Below, piece after piece: positions 1 to 11,093 of a stretch of DNA of 44,799 nt; the stretch's first letter is position 1, and each line of letters begins with the position of its first letter. This stretch comes from Alphaproteobacteria bacterium. GTDB lineage: Bacteria > Pseudomonadota > Alphaproteobacteria > Rhizobiales > Xanthobacteraceae. Both the position numbers and the translations under genes were made by a program. The DNA lies in contig JAPLPD010000184.1 of the NCBI GenBank assembly GCA_026400395.1, forward strand, positions 1 through 44,799. The letters run 5' to 3'. The notes beneath the pieces were generated by a model that had not been told where the DNA came from, made no database searches, and saw only the letters and a list, made by a program, of their open reading frames with translations.

Positions 1-55
1 ACCGACCCTTTATCCAACCGCCGTTACCGCCAGACGCGGCCCTACGGGCGCACGC

Positions 56-116
56 CGCCGCTGCTGGGGCGCCTCCGGTCGGGCTCCGCCCTCCCTTCGT
101 CACCCCAGCAGCGGCG
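56..116. repeat. Palindromic intergenic repeat
   Basis: A perfect 14-base inverted repeat (cgccgctgctgggg at 56-69 and its complement at 103-116) encloses a 33-base GC-rich loop. The design, long GC arms ending in CTGCTGGGG around a GC-rich centre, resembles dispersed palindromic elements of rhizobial genomes. I saw no second copy in the window, so its dispersed nature is an assumption. Confidence 0.6.
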
Positions 117-119
117 CAT

Positions 120-161
120 TCTCATCCTGATTGTCGCGGGTTTCTCACCTTGATTGTCGCG
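120..161. repeat. Imperfect 23-base near-tandem duplication
   Basis: Positions 120-138 and 143-161 carry the same 19-base segment with two mismatches, at a period of 23 bases. Because 23 is not a multiple of three, the duplication shifts the reading frame: LILIVA is read in one frame in the first copy and LTLIVA in another in the second copy. Confidence 0.6.
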
Positions 162-314
162 CCGCAGCCAATACTCAAAGCCGCGCTAATTGCACATCAT
201 GCCAAGCACACGACCGAACAGAAACTTGAGGACGATCTAAAAGCCGCATAGCATCATCAACATGCAACGCTCGTCCAGCCAAGTTCAACAACGGACGGGA
301 CATCCCCGCCCACC

Positions 315-1334
315 ATGCCTGCGGTGGCTGAAGGCAGCCCGCGCAGCGCCGACGCACCGGCCATGCCAGGATCGAAGCAAATCCAGATACCCGCGCAAGT
401 GCCCGCGCAGTTCCAGCCGGCAACCCAGCCGCCAGCACAACCGGCGAACGGCAAGACGGTCACCATCATCGATGGGTCCACCGGCAAGCGCCAGGAGGTG
501 CCGATCGCGGCGACACGAGATGCCCGCGCGCCGCTGGAACAGAAGCTGTTGGAGGTTTCGCGCCACGGCCCCATCCCGCGCGTCGGACCCGACGGCGCGC
601 GTCCGTCGGAAGTTTACGCCCGCCCGATAAAGCCGATACAAGGCAAGAAAGACGGCCCCCGAGTCGCCGTTGTGATCGGCGGTCTCGGCATCAGCGCAGC
701 CGCCACCAAGCAAGCGATGACGAAACTGCCCGGCCCGGTCACGTTCGCGTTCACGCCTTACGGCGTCGATGTCGAAGGAATGGTGACGGCGGCCCGTGCC
801 GAAGGCCATGAGGTTCTGCTGCAGGCGCCGATGGAACCGTTCGACTATCCCGATAACGACCCCGGCCCGCAAACCCTGCTGACCACACTCAGTATCGACC
901 AGAACACAGATCGGCTGCAGTGGCTGATGAGCCGCTTCCAGGGCTACGTCGGAATTACCAACCAAATGGGCGCGCGCTTCACCTCCACCGAAGCCGCGCT
1001 GGCGCCGGTGCTGAAGGAAGCCGCACGCCGCGGGCTGATTTATATCGACGACGGGTCCTCTCCGCGGAGCCTAGCCGGCCAGATCGCCGGCGCCAACAAT
1101 CTACCCTTCGCCAAGGCTGAGATCGTGCTCGACGCAGTCCAGACCACTGCACATATCGACCGCGCCCTGGGCCGGCTCGAGGCGCTGGCACGCGAACACG
1201 GCAGCGCGGTCGGCGTGGCTTCGGCCTTGCCGGATTCGATCGAGCGAATCGCACAATGGGCCAAGGGCGCCGAGGCACGCGGAATTGTGCTGGTACCGAT
1301 CACCGCCGTCGCAATGAAGCCGAAGTCGAGCTGA
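315..1334 (+). CDS. Divergent polysaccharide deacetylase family protein (YibQ/DUF610), probably lacking its N terminus
   Basis: The protein has 339 residues. A proline-rich segment (about 1-110) containing KTVTIIDGSTGKRQEV is followed by the deacetylase-like domain (about 115-335), with VAVVIGGLGIS, the EGHEVLLQAPMEPFDYP loop, DPGPQTLL, GARFTS and IDDGSS. The family has the fold of NodB deacetylases; it is envelope-located and its substrate is unknown. Relatives in Bradyrhizobiaceae, as I recall them, are longer and begin with a cytoplasmic tail and one membrane helix. Here the only start after the upstream in-frame stop at 249-251 is the ATG at 315, with no strong ribosome site, so anchor and export signal are missing. 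rppH follows 87 bases later, the usual neighbour. Family assignment is firm; the truncation is inferred. Confidence 0.85.
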   Translation: MPAVAEGSPRSADAPAMPGSKQIQIPAQVPAQFQPATQPPAQPANGKTVTIIDGSTGKRQEVPIAATRDARAPLEQKLLEVSRHGPIPRVGPDGARPSEVYARPIKPIQGKKDGPRVAVVIGGLGISAAATKQAMTKLPGPVTFAFTPYGVDVEGMVTAARAEGHEVLLQAPMEPFDYPDNDPGPQTLLTTLSIDQNTDRLQWLMSRFQGYVGITNQMGARFTSTEAALAPVLKEAARRGLIYIDDGSSPRSLAGQIAGANNLPFAKAEIVLDAVQTTAHIDRALGRLEALAREHGSAVGVASALPDSIERIAQWAKGAEARGIVLVPITAVAMKPKSS

Positions 1335-1421
1335 CCGACGCGGATCGCAAGTGGCGAATGGCATACTAAATGCGCTACGCTTCAGTTCGCATTTGCCCTT
1401 AGCCACTCCCCCCGTTTGCCC

Positions 1422-1919
1422 ATGCCAAAATACGAAGATCTGCCCTACCGACCCTGCGCCGGCCTGTGCGTCATCAATCGCAAGGGCTTGGTGTTCGTCG
1501 GCCGCCGCACCGACGGCCCCGAACACACCGACGCAACCCACTTCTGGCAAATGCCGCAGGGCGGCATCGACGAGGGCGAGAAGCCTTATCCCGCGGCCCT
1601 GCGTGAACTCCACGAGGAGACCAGCATTCGATCGGTCGAGAAGCTCGGCGAGATCAGGGGCTGGCTGACCTACGACATCCCGAAGATGTTCGGCAAGAAG
1701 GCCTGGAACGGCAAATATCGCGGCCAAAAGCAGAAATGGTACGCGCTGCGTTTCACCGGCAAGGATAGCGAGATCGATGTCGAGAACCCGGGCGACGGGC
1801 ACAAGCCGGAGTTCATCGAATGGCGCTGGGCGCCGATGGAAACGCTGCCGGACCTGGTGGTGCCGTTCAAGCGGGACATCTACGAGCGCGTCGTCAAGGC
1901 ATTCGGCAAGTGGGCCTGA
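1422..1919 (+). CDS. rppH: RNA pyrophosphohydrolase (Nudix)
   Basis: RppH removes pyrophosphate from the 5' triphosphate of RNAs, which opens them to RNase E decay; in alphaproteobacteria the same group was described as a dinucleoside polyphosphate hydrolase (IalA/NudH). The 165-residue protein opens with the family start YRPCAG, has the WQMPQGGID strand and a Nudix box at residues 47-69: G47, E53, R61-E62 and E65-E66 match the consensus, while the glycine near the end of the box is S68. The C-terminal part ([18 protein letters not shown]) also fits RppH. The ATG at 1422 was chosen because [11 protein letters not shown] is the normal family beginning; an in-frame TTG lies two codons upstream. 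It converges on atpC. Confidence 0.95.
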   Translation: MPKYEDLPYRPCAGLCVINRKGLVFVGRRTDGPEHTDATHFWQMPQGGIDEGEKPYPAALRELHEETSIRSVEKLGEIRGWLTYDIPKMFGKKAWNGKYRGQKQKWYALRFTGKDSEIDVENPGDGHKPEFIEWRWAPMETLPDLVVPFKRDIYERVVKAFGKWA

Positions 1920-2082
1920 CGGAACGGCACGAACGACGCGTGGAAACGGCTGTTCGGACTGCTTCTTGGCGGCGTTCGGCAAGATAGCTGCGATCAGTTC
2001 TCCGCCCGCCGCCGGCGTGCTAAACAGGTGGGTGCCGCTGATCGAAATTCAGTGATAGCCGCGATGCGAGGCGACAGCCCCG

Positions 2083-2493
2083 TCAGTGCATCGCAGTGCC
2101 TTCAAGGTGCTGATCCAGCGCCTTGAAGTGATCGAGCTTGGCGATCTGGCGATCGAGCGCCGAATCCACATCGACTTCCTTGACGCGCAATTCCATCTCG
2201 GCGATCTGGGATCGCAGAGCGGCCCGGTCGAAATCGTCGATCGCCGTAGCGGCGTCCGCCAGCACGGTGAGACCGTCCGGTCCCACCTCGGCAAAGCCGC
2301 CGAGCACCACCAGCTTGATTTGCTCGCCGCCTGCCGTGACCGTCATGATGCCCGGCCGCAGCAAGGCGATCAGCGGCGCATGGCCCGCCAGTACGCCAAA
2401 GTCACCCTCGGCGCCGGGGACATCGACCTGATCGACCTGACCGGAAAACGAAATCCTGTCCGGCGACACGAGTTCGAAGTGGAACGTGGCCAT
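2083..2493 (-). CDS. atpC: F1 ATP synthase epsilon subunit
   Basis: The 136-residue epsilon subunit belongs to the central stalk of F1. It helps couple proton flow through F0 to catalysis in alpha3beta3 and can inhibit ATP hydrolysis. The N-terminal beta-sandwich is visible in [31 protein letters not shown] and LRPGIMTV. The C-terminal helical hairpin (about 90-136) contains [14 protein letters not shown]. It is the last gene of the atpHAGDC operon, 19 bases after atpD, and converges on rppH. Length and start are normal for the family. Confidence 0.97.
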   Translation of the reverse strand: MATFHFELVSPDRISFSGQVDQVDVPGAEGDFGVLAGHAPLIALLRPGIMTVTAGGEQIKLVVLGGFAEVGPDGLTVLADAATAIDDFDRAALRSQIAEMELRVKEVDVDSALDRQIAKLDHFKALDQHLEGTAMH

Positions 2494-2512
2494 TGCTTGA
2501 GCCTTCCCGAAA

Positions 2513-3973
<1,461 letters not shown>

Positions 3974-3978
3974 TTAAA

Positions 3979-4851
3979 TTAAAGTGCTTCCGCGCCGGAA
4001 ATGATCTCGATCAGTTCCTTGGTGATCATCGCCTGACGCGTTCGGTTGTAGGTAATGGTTTGCTTGCGGATCATTTCGCCGGCGTTTCGCGTGGCGTTGT
4101 CCATCGCCGACATGCGAGCGCCCTGCTCGGAGGCCGCGTTTTCAAGGATCGCCCGGAACACCTGCACCGCCACGTTGCGCGGCAGGAGCTCGGTGAGAAT
4201 GTCGGTATCTTCGGGCTCGTAGTCATAGACCGCCGACGGCGCACCATCCGGCTTGGCCTCGAACACGGGCGGTATGATCTGCAAGGCGGTCGGAATCTGC
4301 GAGATGACCGACTTGAAGCGCGAGAAAAACAGTGTGGCGACGTCGAACTCGCCTTTCTCGTATAGCTCAATGAGCTTGCGGCTGACCTGCTCGGCGTGCT
4401 CGAAGCCCAGCGTCTTCACACGAAGCTCGATCACCTCGATGATCTGCGACGAATACTGCCGGCGAAGCTGGTCGGCGCCCTTGCGGCCGACGCAGAGAAT
4501 CTTGACGGTCTTGCCCTGCCCGATCAGCGAATTAATCCGCTCGCGGGCAAGCCGGACGATCGACGAGTTGAACGCGCCGCAAAGGCCGCGCTCGGCGGTG
4601 CAGACAACCGCGAGGTGGACCTGATCGGAACCAGTGCCGGCCAGCAAGCGCGGCGCCGAGTTGATGTCGGCGACCGTCGAAGCGATGTTGCTAAGCACCT
4701 TCTCCATGCGCTCGGCATAGGGCCTCGCGGCCTCGGCTGCGGCCTGCGCACGGCGCAACTTCGACGCCGCGACCATCTGCATGGCCTTGGTAATCTTCTG
4801 CGTCGCCTTGGTCGAGGCGAGGCGGACACGCATGTCCTTGAGGCTGGCCAT
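3979..4851 (-). CDS. atpG: F1 ATP synthase gamma subunit
   Basis: The 290-residue gamma subunit is the rotating shaft that connects the c-ring to the catalytic head. The N-terminal helix ([20 protein letters not shown], then [16 protein letters not shown]) and the C-terminal helix ([15 protein letters not shown], then [23 protein letters not shown]) form the coiled coil. The central Rossmann-like domain includes [12 protein letters not shown]. The insertion of some 15 residues near 195-215 ([17 protein letters not shown]) is common in alphaproteobacterial gamma subunits. The gene sits 34 bases after atpA and 20 before atpD. Confidence 0.98.
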   Translation of the reverse strand: MASLKDMRVRLASTKATQKITKAMQMVAASKLRRAQAAAEAARPYAERMEKVLSNIASTVADINSAPRLLAGTGSDQVHLAVVCTAERGLCGAFNSSIVRLARERINSLIGQGKTVKILCVGRKGADQLRRQYSSQIIEVIELRVKTLGFEHAEQVSRKLIELYEKGEFDVATLFFSRFKSVISQIPTALQIIPPVFEAKPDGAPSAVYDYEPEDTDILTELLPRNVAVQVFRAILENAASEQGARMSAMDNATRNAGEMIRKQTITYNRTRQAMITKELIEIISGAEAL

Positions 4852-4885
4852 CGCGGGCTAGTTCCTGTCTCTCACTCTGCCCAGG

Positions 4886-6414
<1,529 letters not shown>

Positions 6415-6415
<1 letters not shown>

Positions 6416-6978
6416 CAGCCTGCCTCTTTCATCGCGTGCTTGATCGCATTGAGTTTGGTACGGAGCGAAGAATCGACCATGCGGGAGCCGAGCTTGACAG
6501 TCAGCCCGCCGATGATCGCCGGATCGATCTTGACGTGGAGATCGACCGACTTCTCGCCGGTGATCGACTTGAGCGCGGCCTTGATCGCCTCAAGTTGGGT
6601 GTCGGACAACTTCTCGGCGGCGACGACCTCGGCCGTCACTTCGCCCTTCCACTTAGCCACCAGCTTGCGGAAGTCGCGGATCATCTCGCCCACCGAAAAC
6701 AGACGGCGATTGGCGGCGACGAACATCAGGAAGTTGGAGGCAAGGCCGCCGATCTCGGCTTTGGCCAGCACCGCCGCAAGCGCGCGGCGGCGCTCCTCTG
6801 CGCCGAACACCGGGCTCCGCACCAGGCGGGTCAGGTCGGCACTCTCAGCCATCATGGCCGCGAATTTCTCGATGTCGGCCTTCACCGCATCGACGGATTT
6901 CGCGTTGAGCGCGAGCTCGAACAGGGCACGCGCATAGCGTCCCGCCATGCCGGATACGGTCGAATCTACGCCTGCCAC
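6415..6978 (-). CDS. atpH: F1 ATP synthase delta subunit
   Basis: The 187-residue delta subunit (OSCP type) sits on top of F1 and ties it to the peripheral stalk. [15 protein letters not shown] opens the helical N-terminal domain, and the C-terminal part carries [21 protein letters not shown], the most conserved stretch of the family. The start is a GTG at 6978; the next in-frame ATG is at residue 11 and would remove part of the usual leader, so GTG is preferred, although the ribosome site is weak. As the first gene of atpHAGDC it should be preceded by the operon promoter in 6979-7249. Confidence 0.95.
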
Positions 6979-7249
6979 GTCGGGGGCTCTCTAGAAGTCA
7001 AATCCGCAGGTTCGGCGCCGGCCCCCTTGGCGCGGCACAAACCCTTAGATTCAATGGAATTTTCTGATTCCGGGGATCGTTGCCAACCCCACGAAAAGCG
7101 CGCGGTTGCGTAACATATCGATCCCTGCGGTGCAACATGGGGTTGGACCGTGAAAAACCAGAACCAGACTGGATTTGTGACGTAACCATTTGCCCCCAGC
7201 CACGCATGGAACACTGACGCTCTTTGCGCGAACGCGATCGATAGCGCCG
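6979..7249 (-). promoter_or_regulatory. Probable promoter and leader of the atp operon, with inverted repeat
   Basis: This 271-base gap lies upstream of atpH and must hold the operon promoter unless transcription comes from further away. I could not fix -35/-10 boxes: TTGGCA with AAAATT 17 bases later, on the minus strand, is only a weak match. A perfect 9-base inverted repeat (ccaacccca at 7083-7091, its complement at 7138-7146) encloses 46 bases and could form a stem in the transcript or bind a regulator. Confidence 0.4.
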
Positions 7250-8173
7250 CTACGGCGCCTTCGGACCGACCGACTGATACCAGTCGAAAATCTGTTCGCC
7301 GGTCATGAACGCCACATCTTTCTTCTTCCGGATTTCCGCGAATATCTTGCGGAAGTATTTCAGCCGATGCGGTGCCCCCATGATGTAGGGATGCACCACC
7401 AGCGCCATCACCCGCGCGCTATCCTCCGAGTCGGCGTAAATTTGCTCGAACTGATCCATCGCGCGGTCGTAATATTCCGACGCCGTGTGATGCTGGATCA
7501 GCATCATCGCCACGTCGTTGCATTCCTGCGTATAGGGGATATTGACGATCGGCTTGCCGCGCGTCTTCAGCCAAACCGGCTGGTCGTCGAGCACCCAGTC
7601 GGCGACGTAGTCGTAACCGTCCTCCTTGAGCAGGTCCGGCGTCTCCCATGTCTCGGTAAGACCAGGCCCGAGCCAGCCGCGCGGCGGCTTGCCCGTGGCC
7701 TTTTTAATGGCCTCGGTGGTCATGTGAATGTCGGCCTTCTCATCCGGCACCTTCTGCATGTTACGCTGGGTAAAGCCGTGGCCGATGAACTCCCAGTTGC
7801 GGTCGAGCGCCGCCTTGACGATCGGCGGGAACGCCTCGATGGCGCAGCCGTTGATCGCCAGCACGCCGGGGATATTGAATTCGTCGAACACCTTGACGAA
7901 GCGCCAGAAGCCGACGCGGTTGCCGTATTCGTGCCAGCACCAGTTCGGAATGTCGGGCACCGGCGCGCCGCCGGCCGGCGGCGTCAGAACCGTGCGCGGC
8001 ATGGTGTCCTTCGGGTCCCATTCCTCGACGTTGACGATCACCCAGATCGCCATGCGCGCGCCGCCGGGCAGCTTGATGGCCGGTCGTTCGGTGATAGCGG
8101 AATAATCGAGTCGGTCGGTGGGCAGCATTCGCCGCTGATTCGAATTGGCCCCCTTGCTCGTCACATCGTCCAT
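7250..8173 (-). CDS. Polysaccharide deacetylase family protein (NodB homology)
   Basis: The 307-residue protein belongs to the carbohydrate esterase 4/NodB superfamily, in the branch with PuuE-type allantoinases and putative urate catabolism proteins. Visible parts are WVIVNVEEWDP (first metal-binding strand), PGVLAINGCAIE, WEFIGHGFTQRNMQKV with the metal His, and RGWLGPGLTETWETPDLL followed by YDYVADWVLDDQPVWL. HPYIMGAPHRL near the C terminus fits the catalytic His motif. No signal peptide is seen, so a cytoplasmic role on a small substrate is more likely than work on cell-wall polymer. The start at 8173 is set by GGAGGAG at 8178-8184; the frame is open for 65 more codons upstream without family-like sequence. 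The substrate cannot be told from sequence. Confidence 0.85.
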   Translation of the reverse strand: MDDVTSKGANSNQRRMLPTDRLDYSAITERPAIKLPGGARMAIWVIVNVEEWDPKDTMPRTVLTPPAGGAPVPDIPNWCWHEYGNRVGFWRFVKVFDEFNIPGVLAINGCAIEAFPPIVKAALDRNWEFIGHGFTQRNMQKVPDEKADIHMTTEAIKKATGKPPRGWLGPGLTETWETPDLLKEDGYDYVADWVLDDQPVWLKTRGKPIVNIPYTQECNDVAMMLIQHHTASEYYDRAMDQFEQIYADSEDSARVMALVVHPYIMGAPHRLKYFRKIFAEIRKKKDVAFMTGEQIFDWYQSVGPKAP

Positions 8174-8177
8174 CGGA

Positions 8178-8184
8178 CTCCTCC
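8178..8184 (-). promoter_or_regulatory. Ribosome binding site deciding the 8173 start
   Basis: GGAGGAG on the minus strand ends four bases before the ATG at 8173, and thus supports this start over the far upstream ATG at 8368. Confidence 0.75.
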
Positions 8185-8280
8185 GCTTCGCCGGTTCCGC
8201 CGAATGCTGGCACACCCTCCGCTCCGGCGCCAACACGGAGATTTGCGCGCGCAGCCGCAGGGGACCAATGCAATTCAGGG

Positions 8281-8312
8281 GCATCCCATGCGGGTGATTT
8301 CGCATAGGGTGC
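8281..8312. other. Hairpin upstream of the MFS gene
   Basis: Bases 8281-8292 and 8301-8312 can pair over 12 positions with one G-U pair and one C-A mismatch around an 8-base loop. It lies 15 bases before the first possible MFS start at 8328, in the divergent control region. It could be an operator or a leader structure; no known riboswitch pattern was recognised. Confidence 0.4.
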
Positions 8313-8354
8313 GCGCCAACACGACCCATGCCGGGTCTCGAGCATCCTGAGTTG

Positions 8355-9566
8355 ATGAACCGTCCCACCTCGCCGGGCGCTGGACCGGCCGCGCCTCATC
8401 TGTTCACGGTCCTTGCGCTGCTTTGGATTGGCGGCGGCGCGATGCGTATTCCGCTGCTGGCGGTGCCGCCGATCCTCCCGCTGATCCATGACGACCTGCA
8501 CATGAGCGAAACACAGGTCGGCTTGCTGATCGGCCTGCCGCTCATCATGTTCGCGCTGGCCGCGATCCCCGGATCGCTGCTGATCGCACGGCTCGGCGCG
8601 CTGCGTGTCGCCACCGCCGGCATTGCGATCGCGACAATCGCCGCGGCGGCGCGCTCTGCCGCGTTCGATGTATGGACGCTACACGCAGCAACGCTGTTGA
8701 TGGGCTTCGGCGTCGCCATCTGCCAGCCGGCGATGCCGACACTCGTGCGGCTCTGGACTCCCGCGCGGGCTTGGCTCGCCAATGCCTTCTTCACCAACGG
8801 CATGCTGATGGGCGCGACCTTTTCGACGTCGCTGACCATCCCCTTCATCCTGCCGATGGTCGGCGCAAGCTGGCGGTCCGCAGTGCTGTTCTGGTCGATT
8901 CCCGGCGTTATCGCGGTTCTGCTCTACATCCTGGCAGCCCCGCGACCCAAGGCGCCCGACGCAGCGGCGCAAGCCATGGCGGCGCGCTGGTGGCCGGAAT
9001 GGAACAGTCCGACGCTGTGGCTGCTCGGCATCGCACTCGGCGCCAACAACGCACTGTTCTTCGCCTCCAATGCCTTTGTGCCAGATTATCTCACCAGCAC
9101 CGGGCGCGGCGACATGATCGCCCTGACCCTCACATACCTTAATGCCTCGCAGTTGATCGGATCGTTCGTCATGCTGGCGATGCCGGAGCGGATGCAGCGC
9201 GGGCATTGGCCGTTCACGGTATTTGGCCCCATCACGGCGATCGGACTGCTCGGCCTCGTGTTCTGCGACGGCATCTGGATTCAGCTTTCCGCCGCCGCCG
9301 CCGGCATCGGTGGCGCGGTGACATTTATCGTCACCTTCGGGCTGCCGGCGATCCTCAGCCCTCCCGGCGAGGTTCACCGGATGGCGAGCGGCATGTTCAC
9401 CATCAGCTACGCAATCGCCGTGGTGGTTCCGATCCTATGCGGCGCTGTCTGGGACATAACCGGATTGCCCTGGACGTCTTTTCTGCCGATCGCGGCGTGC
9501 GCGGTCGGCATGACGATTTTGGCACGGCGCTTACGCTGCGCAGCCAGCGTCAACGGTGAGGAGTAG
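8355..9566 (+). CDS. MFS transporter, CynX/NimT-like
   Basis: This is a polytopic inner-membrane permease of 403 residues, with about twelve hydrophobic segments. The first ([20 protein letters not shown]) and the sequence [21 protein letters not shown] followed by [15 protein letters not shown] match the cyanate/2-nitroimidazole type of major facilitator. The substrate is unknown. MNRPTSPG at 8355 was chosen because it puts the first membrane segment near the N terminus; an in-frame ATG at 8328 is also possible and neither has a clear ribosome site. The next gene, a Gdx/SugE exporter, starts two bases after its stop, so they are co-transcribed. Confidence 0.85.
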   Translation: MNRPTSPGAGPAAPHLFTVLALLWIGGGAMRIPLLAVPPILPLIHDDLHMSETQVGLLIGLPLIMFALAAIPGSLLIARLGALRVATAGIAIATIAAAARSAAFDVWTLHAATLLMGFGVAICQPAMPTLVRLWTPARAWLANAFFTNGMLMGATFSTSLTIPFILPMVGASWRSAVLFWSIPGVIAVLLYILAAPRPKAPDAAAQAMAARWWPEWNSPTLWLLGIALGANNALFFASNAFVPDYLTSTGRGDMIALTLTYLNASQLIGSFVMLAMPERMQRGHWPFTVFGPITAIGLLGLVFCDGIWIQLSAAAAGIGGAVTFIVTFGLPAILSPPGEVHRMASGMFTISYAIAVVVPILCGAVWDITGLPWTSFLPIAACAVGMTILARRLRCAASVNGEE

Positions 9567-9568
9567 TC

Positions 9569-9883
9569 ATGGCTTGGCTCTACCTTTTCATCGCCGGCCT
9601 GTTCGAGATGGCCTGGGCCATCGGCCTGAAATACACCGAGGGCTTCTCTCGCCTGGTTCCCTCTGTGCTCACCGTCGCAGCGATGATCCTCAGTCTCGCG
9701 CTGCTGGGTCTCGCGCTGAAGACCCTGCCGGTCGGCACCGCCTACGCGGTTTGGACCGGGATTGGCGCCGTCGGTACAGCGGCGCTCGGCATCTATCTGT
9801 TCGGCGAGCCCGCAACCGCCGCGCGGCTTGCCTCGATGGGTCTGATTGTCGCCGGCATCGTTGGCCTGAAACTCGTCACCTGA
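9569..9883 (+). CDS. sugE: Small multidrug resistance protein, Gdx/SugE (guanidinium exporter) type
   Basis: The 104-residue protein has four membrane helices and works as a dual-topology dimer in the inner membrane. E13 in [12 protein letters not shown] is the proton/substrate-binding glutamate, and [13 protein letters not shown] is the signature that separates Gdx/SugE from EmrE-like multidrug pumps. [17 protein letters not shown] is also diagnostic. Known Gdx proteins export guanidinium in exchange for protons and are often controlled by guanidine riboswitches; none was recognised here. The gene is coupled to the upstream MFS gene (two-base gap). Confidence 0.93.
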   Translation: MAWLYLFIAGLFEMAWAIGLKYTEGFSRLVPSVLTVAAMILSLALLGLALKTLPVGTAYAVWTGIGAVGTAALGIYLFGEPATAARLASMGLIVAGIVGLKLVT

Positions 9884-10001
9884 TCCGCTGCATGACCGTG
9901 ATGGGTTCCACAGTGGCGCCGGGGACAGAACGCGCGCTACAACAGCCGGTCCTTCAACCCCTCCCCCGCATATCCGGTGACGTTTGACTTCCACGCCCGC
10001 C

Positions 10002-10904
10002 ATGAGCAACGCCACCGTCGCCAAGCTCCTGCTGGTGGCCCTGGCCTTCTGCTGGGGGCTGAGCTGGACCGCGATGCGGGTCGCGTTGGACGAGGTATCG
10101 CCGTGGGCGATGCGTCTGATCGGCTACAGCATCGGCGCTACGACGCTCTTGATCCTGCTGAAGGCGCAGGGCCGCAGCCTGGCTATTCCCTACGGCAGGA
10201 ACTGGCTGCACATCTTCGTCGCCGCCATGTTCCTCGCTGTGGGATTTGGCGTCGCCGGCAGCTTTGCCCAGCTCATGGCGAACACCTCGCGTGTCATCAT
10301 CGTCAACTACTCGATGCCGGTCTGGGGCAGCTCGATGGCCTATTTCGTACTCGGCGAGCGCATCAACGCGCGCGCCGCGCTCGGCTTGACCCTGTGCGTC
10401 CTCGGCCTCGCGGTTCTGATTTATCCGGTGGCGGAGCAATCGTTGCGCGAGCCGATCGGCCTGTTCCTCGCGCTGTGCTGCGCGTTCTGCTGGGGAGGCG
10501 GCACCGTCTATATGAAGTGGGCACGCATAAAGGGCGACCTGCTGGCGATCTCGTTCTGGCAGGTGGTGGTCGGGATCGCCGTGTTCGCCATCCTGTATCC
10601 GATCTTCGAAGGCGCGCCGCGATTCGAGTCGCTGCAATGGCGAACCTGGGCGGGGCTGCTGTTCAACGGCGTTCTGGGCACCGGAATTGCCTATTTCATC
10701 TGGTTCAACATCATCGGCCGGCTGACGACGGCGATGGCGTCGCTCGGCTCCCTGGTCAATCCTGTTGTCGGGGTGATCGGCGCGGTGATCATTCTCGGCG
10801 ACCGGCTGACCGTGCCGGACATGATCGGATTCGCGCTGATCTCCAGCGCCGCCGCCTGCGTGCTGATCCCGCAGCGGCAAAAACCGCCGCCCGATCCGGC
10901 GTAA
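10002..10904 (+). CDS. DMT-family permease with two EamA domains
   Basis: The 300-residue protein has about ten hydrophobic helices in two EamA repeats (roughly 8-135 and 150-290). FCWGLSWTAMRVALDEVSPW opens the first and CAFCWGGGTVYMKWARI the second. Members export metabolites or amino acids, or import nucleotide-sugars or cofactors; the substrate here cannot be predicted. The ATG at 10002 is preferred to an in-frame TTG six codons upstream. It is separated by 118 bases from sugE, with no terminator in between, so it may still be read with the MFS-sugE pair. Confidence 0.85.
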   Translation: MSNATVAKLLLVALAFCWGLSWTAMRVALDEVSPWAMRLIGYSIGATTLLILLKAQGRSLAIPYGRNWLHIFVAAMFLAVGFGVAGSFAQLMANTSRVIIVNYSMPVWGSSMAYFVLGERINARAALGLTLCVLGLAVLIYPVAEQSLREPIGLFLALCCAFCWGGGTVYMKWARIKGDLLAISFWQVVVGIAVFAILYPIFEGAPRFESLQWRTWAGLLFNGVLGTGIAYFIWFNIIGRLTTAMASLGSLVNPVVGVIGAVIILGDRLTVPDMIGFALISSAAACVLIPQRQKPPPDPA

Positions 10905-10910
10905 CGCTCA

Positions 10911-11064
10911 GTCGATAAGCTCGTCGGCGCGGGCCGCCAGCTCTTGCGGAATGGCGCGATAGAGCGCTTCGCAGTTTTGCGCACATCCGGACAGGCTGCT
11001 GCGCAGCGCCCGGTCTCCTGCCCCACGGCCGCGACAAGAAACTTAGAAATGCACGCCGTTCCAT
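10911..11064 (-). pseudogene. Remnant of an ABC substrate-binding protein gene (ends only)
   Basis: On the minus strand one frame reads MERRAFLSFL...RRPGAAQQPV, a decayed form of the lipoprotein/Tat-like leader typical of PF04392 binding proteins (MRRREFI...AARAQQP). A second frame reads IPQELAARADELID and stops at 10911, the typical C terminus of the same family; the gene at 13785 ends in LLARADELIE. Some 280 residues between them are missing and the frames differ. I conclude that a once complete gene lost its middle by deletion. Not expressed as a useful protein. Confidence 0.6.
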
Positions 11065-11093
11065 CCGGTCCGCATTCCTTCGAGCTTGCTCAG

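Larger units (their letters stand above)
1..314. other. Leader stretch before the first deacetylase gene
   Basis: No gene is recognised here. One plus-strand frame stays open from position 3 to the TAG at 249-251, but its translation matches no family I know and its first third is read through the palindromic repeat at 56-116. The part from about 150 to 250 is less GC-rich than its surroundings. Related deacetylase genes normally encode a membrane anchor at this point, so the stretch may hold the decayed 5' part of that gene. This is inference. Confidence 0.4.

Noticed and set aside
2061-2094. 7-base inverted repeat as terminator of the atp operon
   Set aside because: Short arms, 20-base loop, overlap with the atpC stop region and no T run.
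7250-8173. Allantoinase PuuE
   Set aside because: The fold is related, but no purine catabolism genes are near and several PuuE signature residues could not be confirmed, so the general family name was kept.
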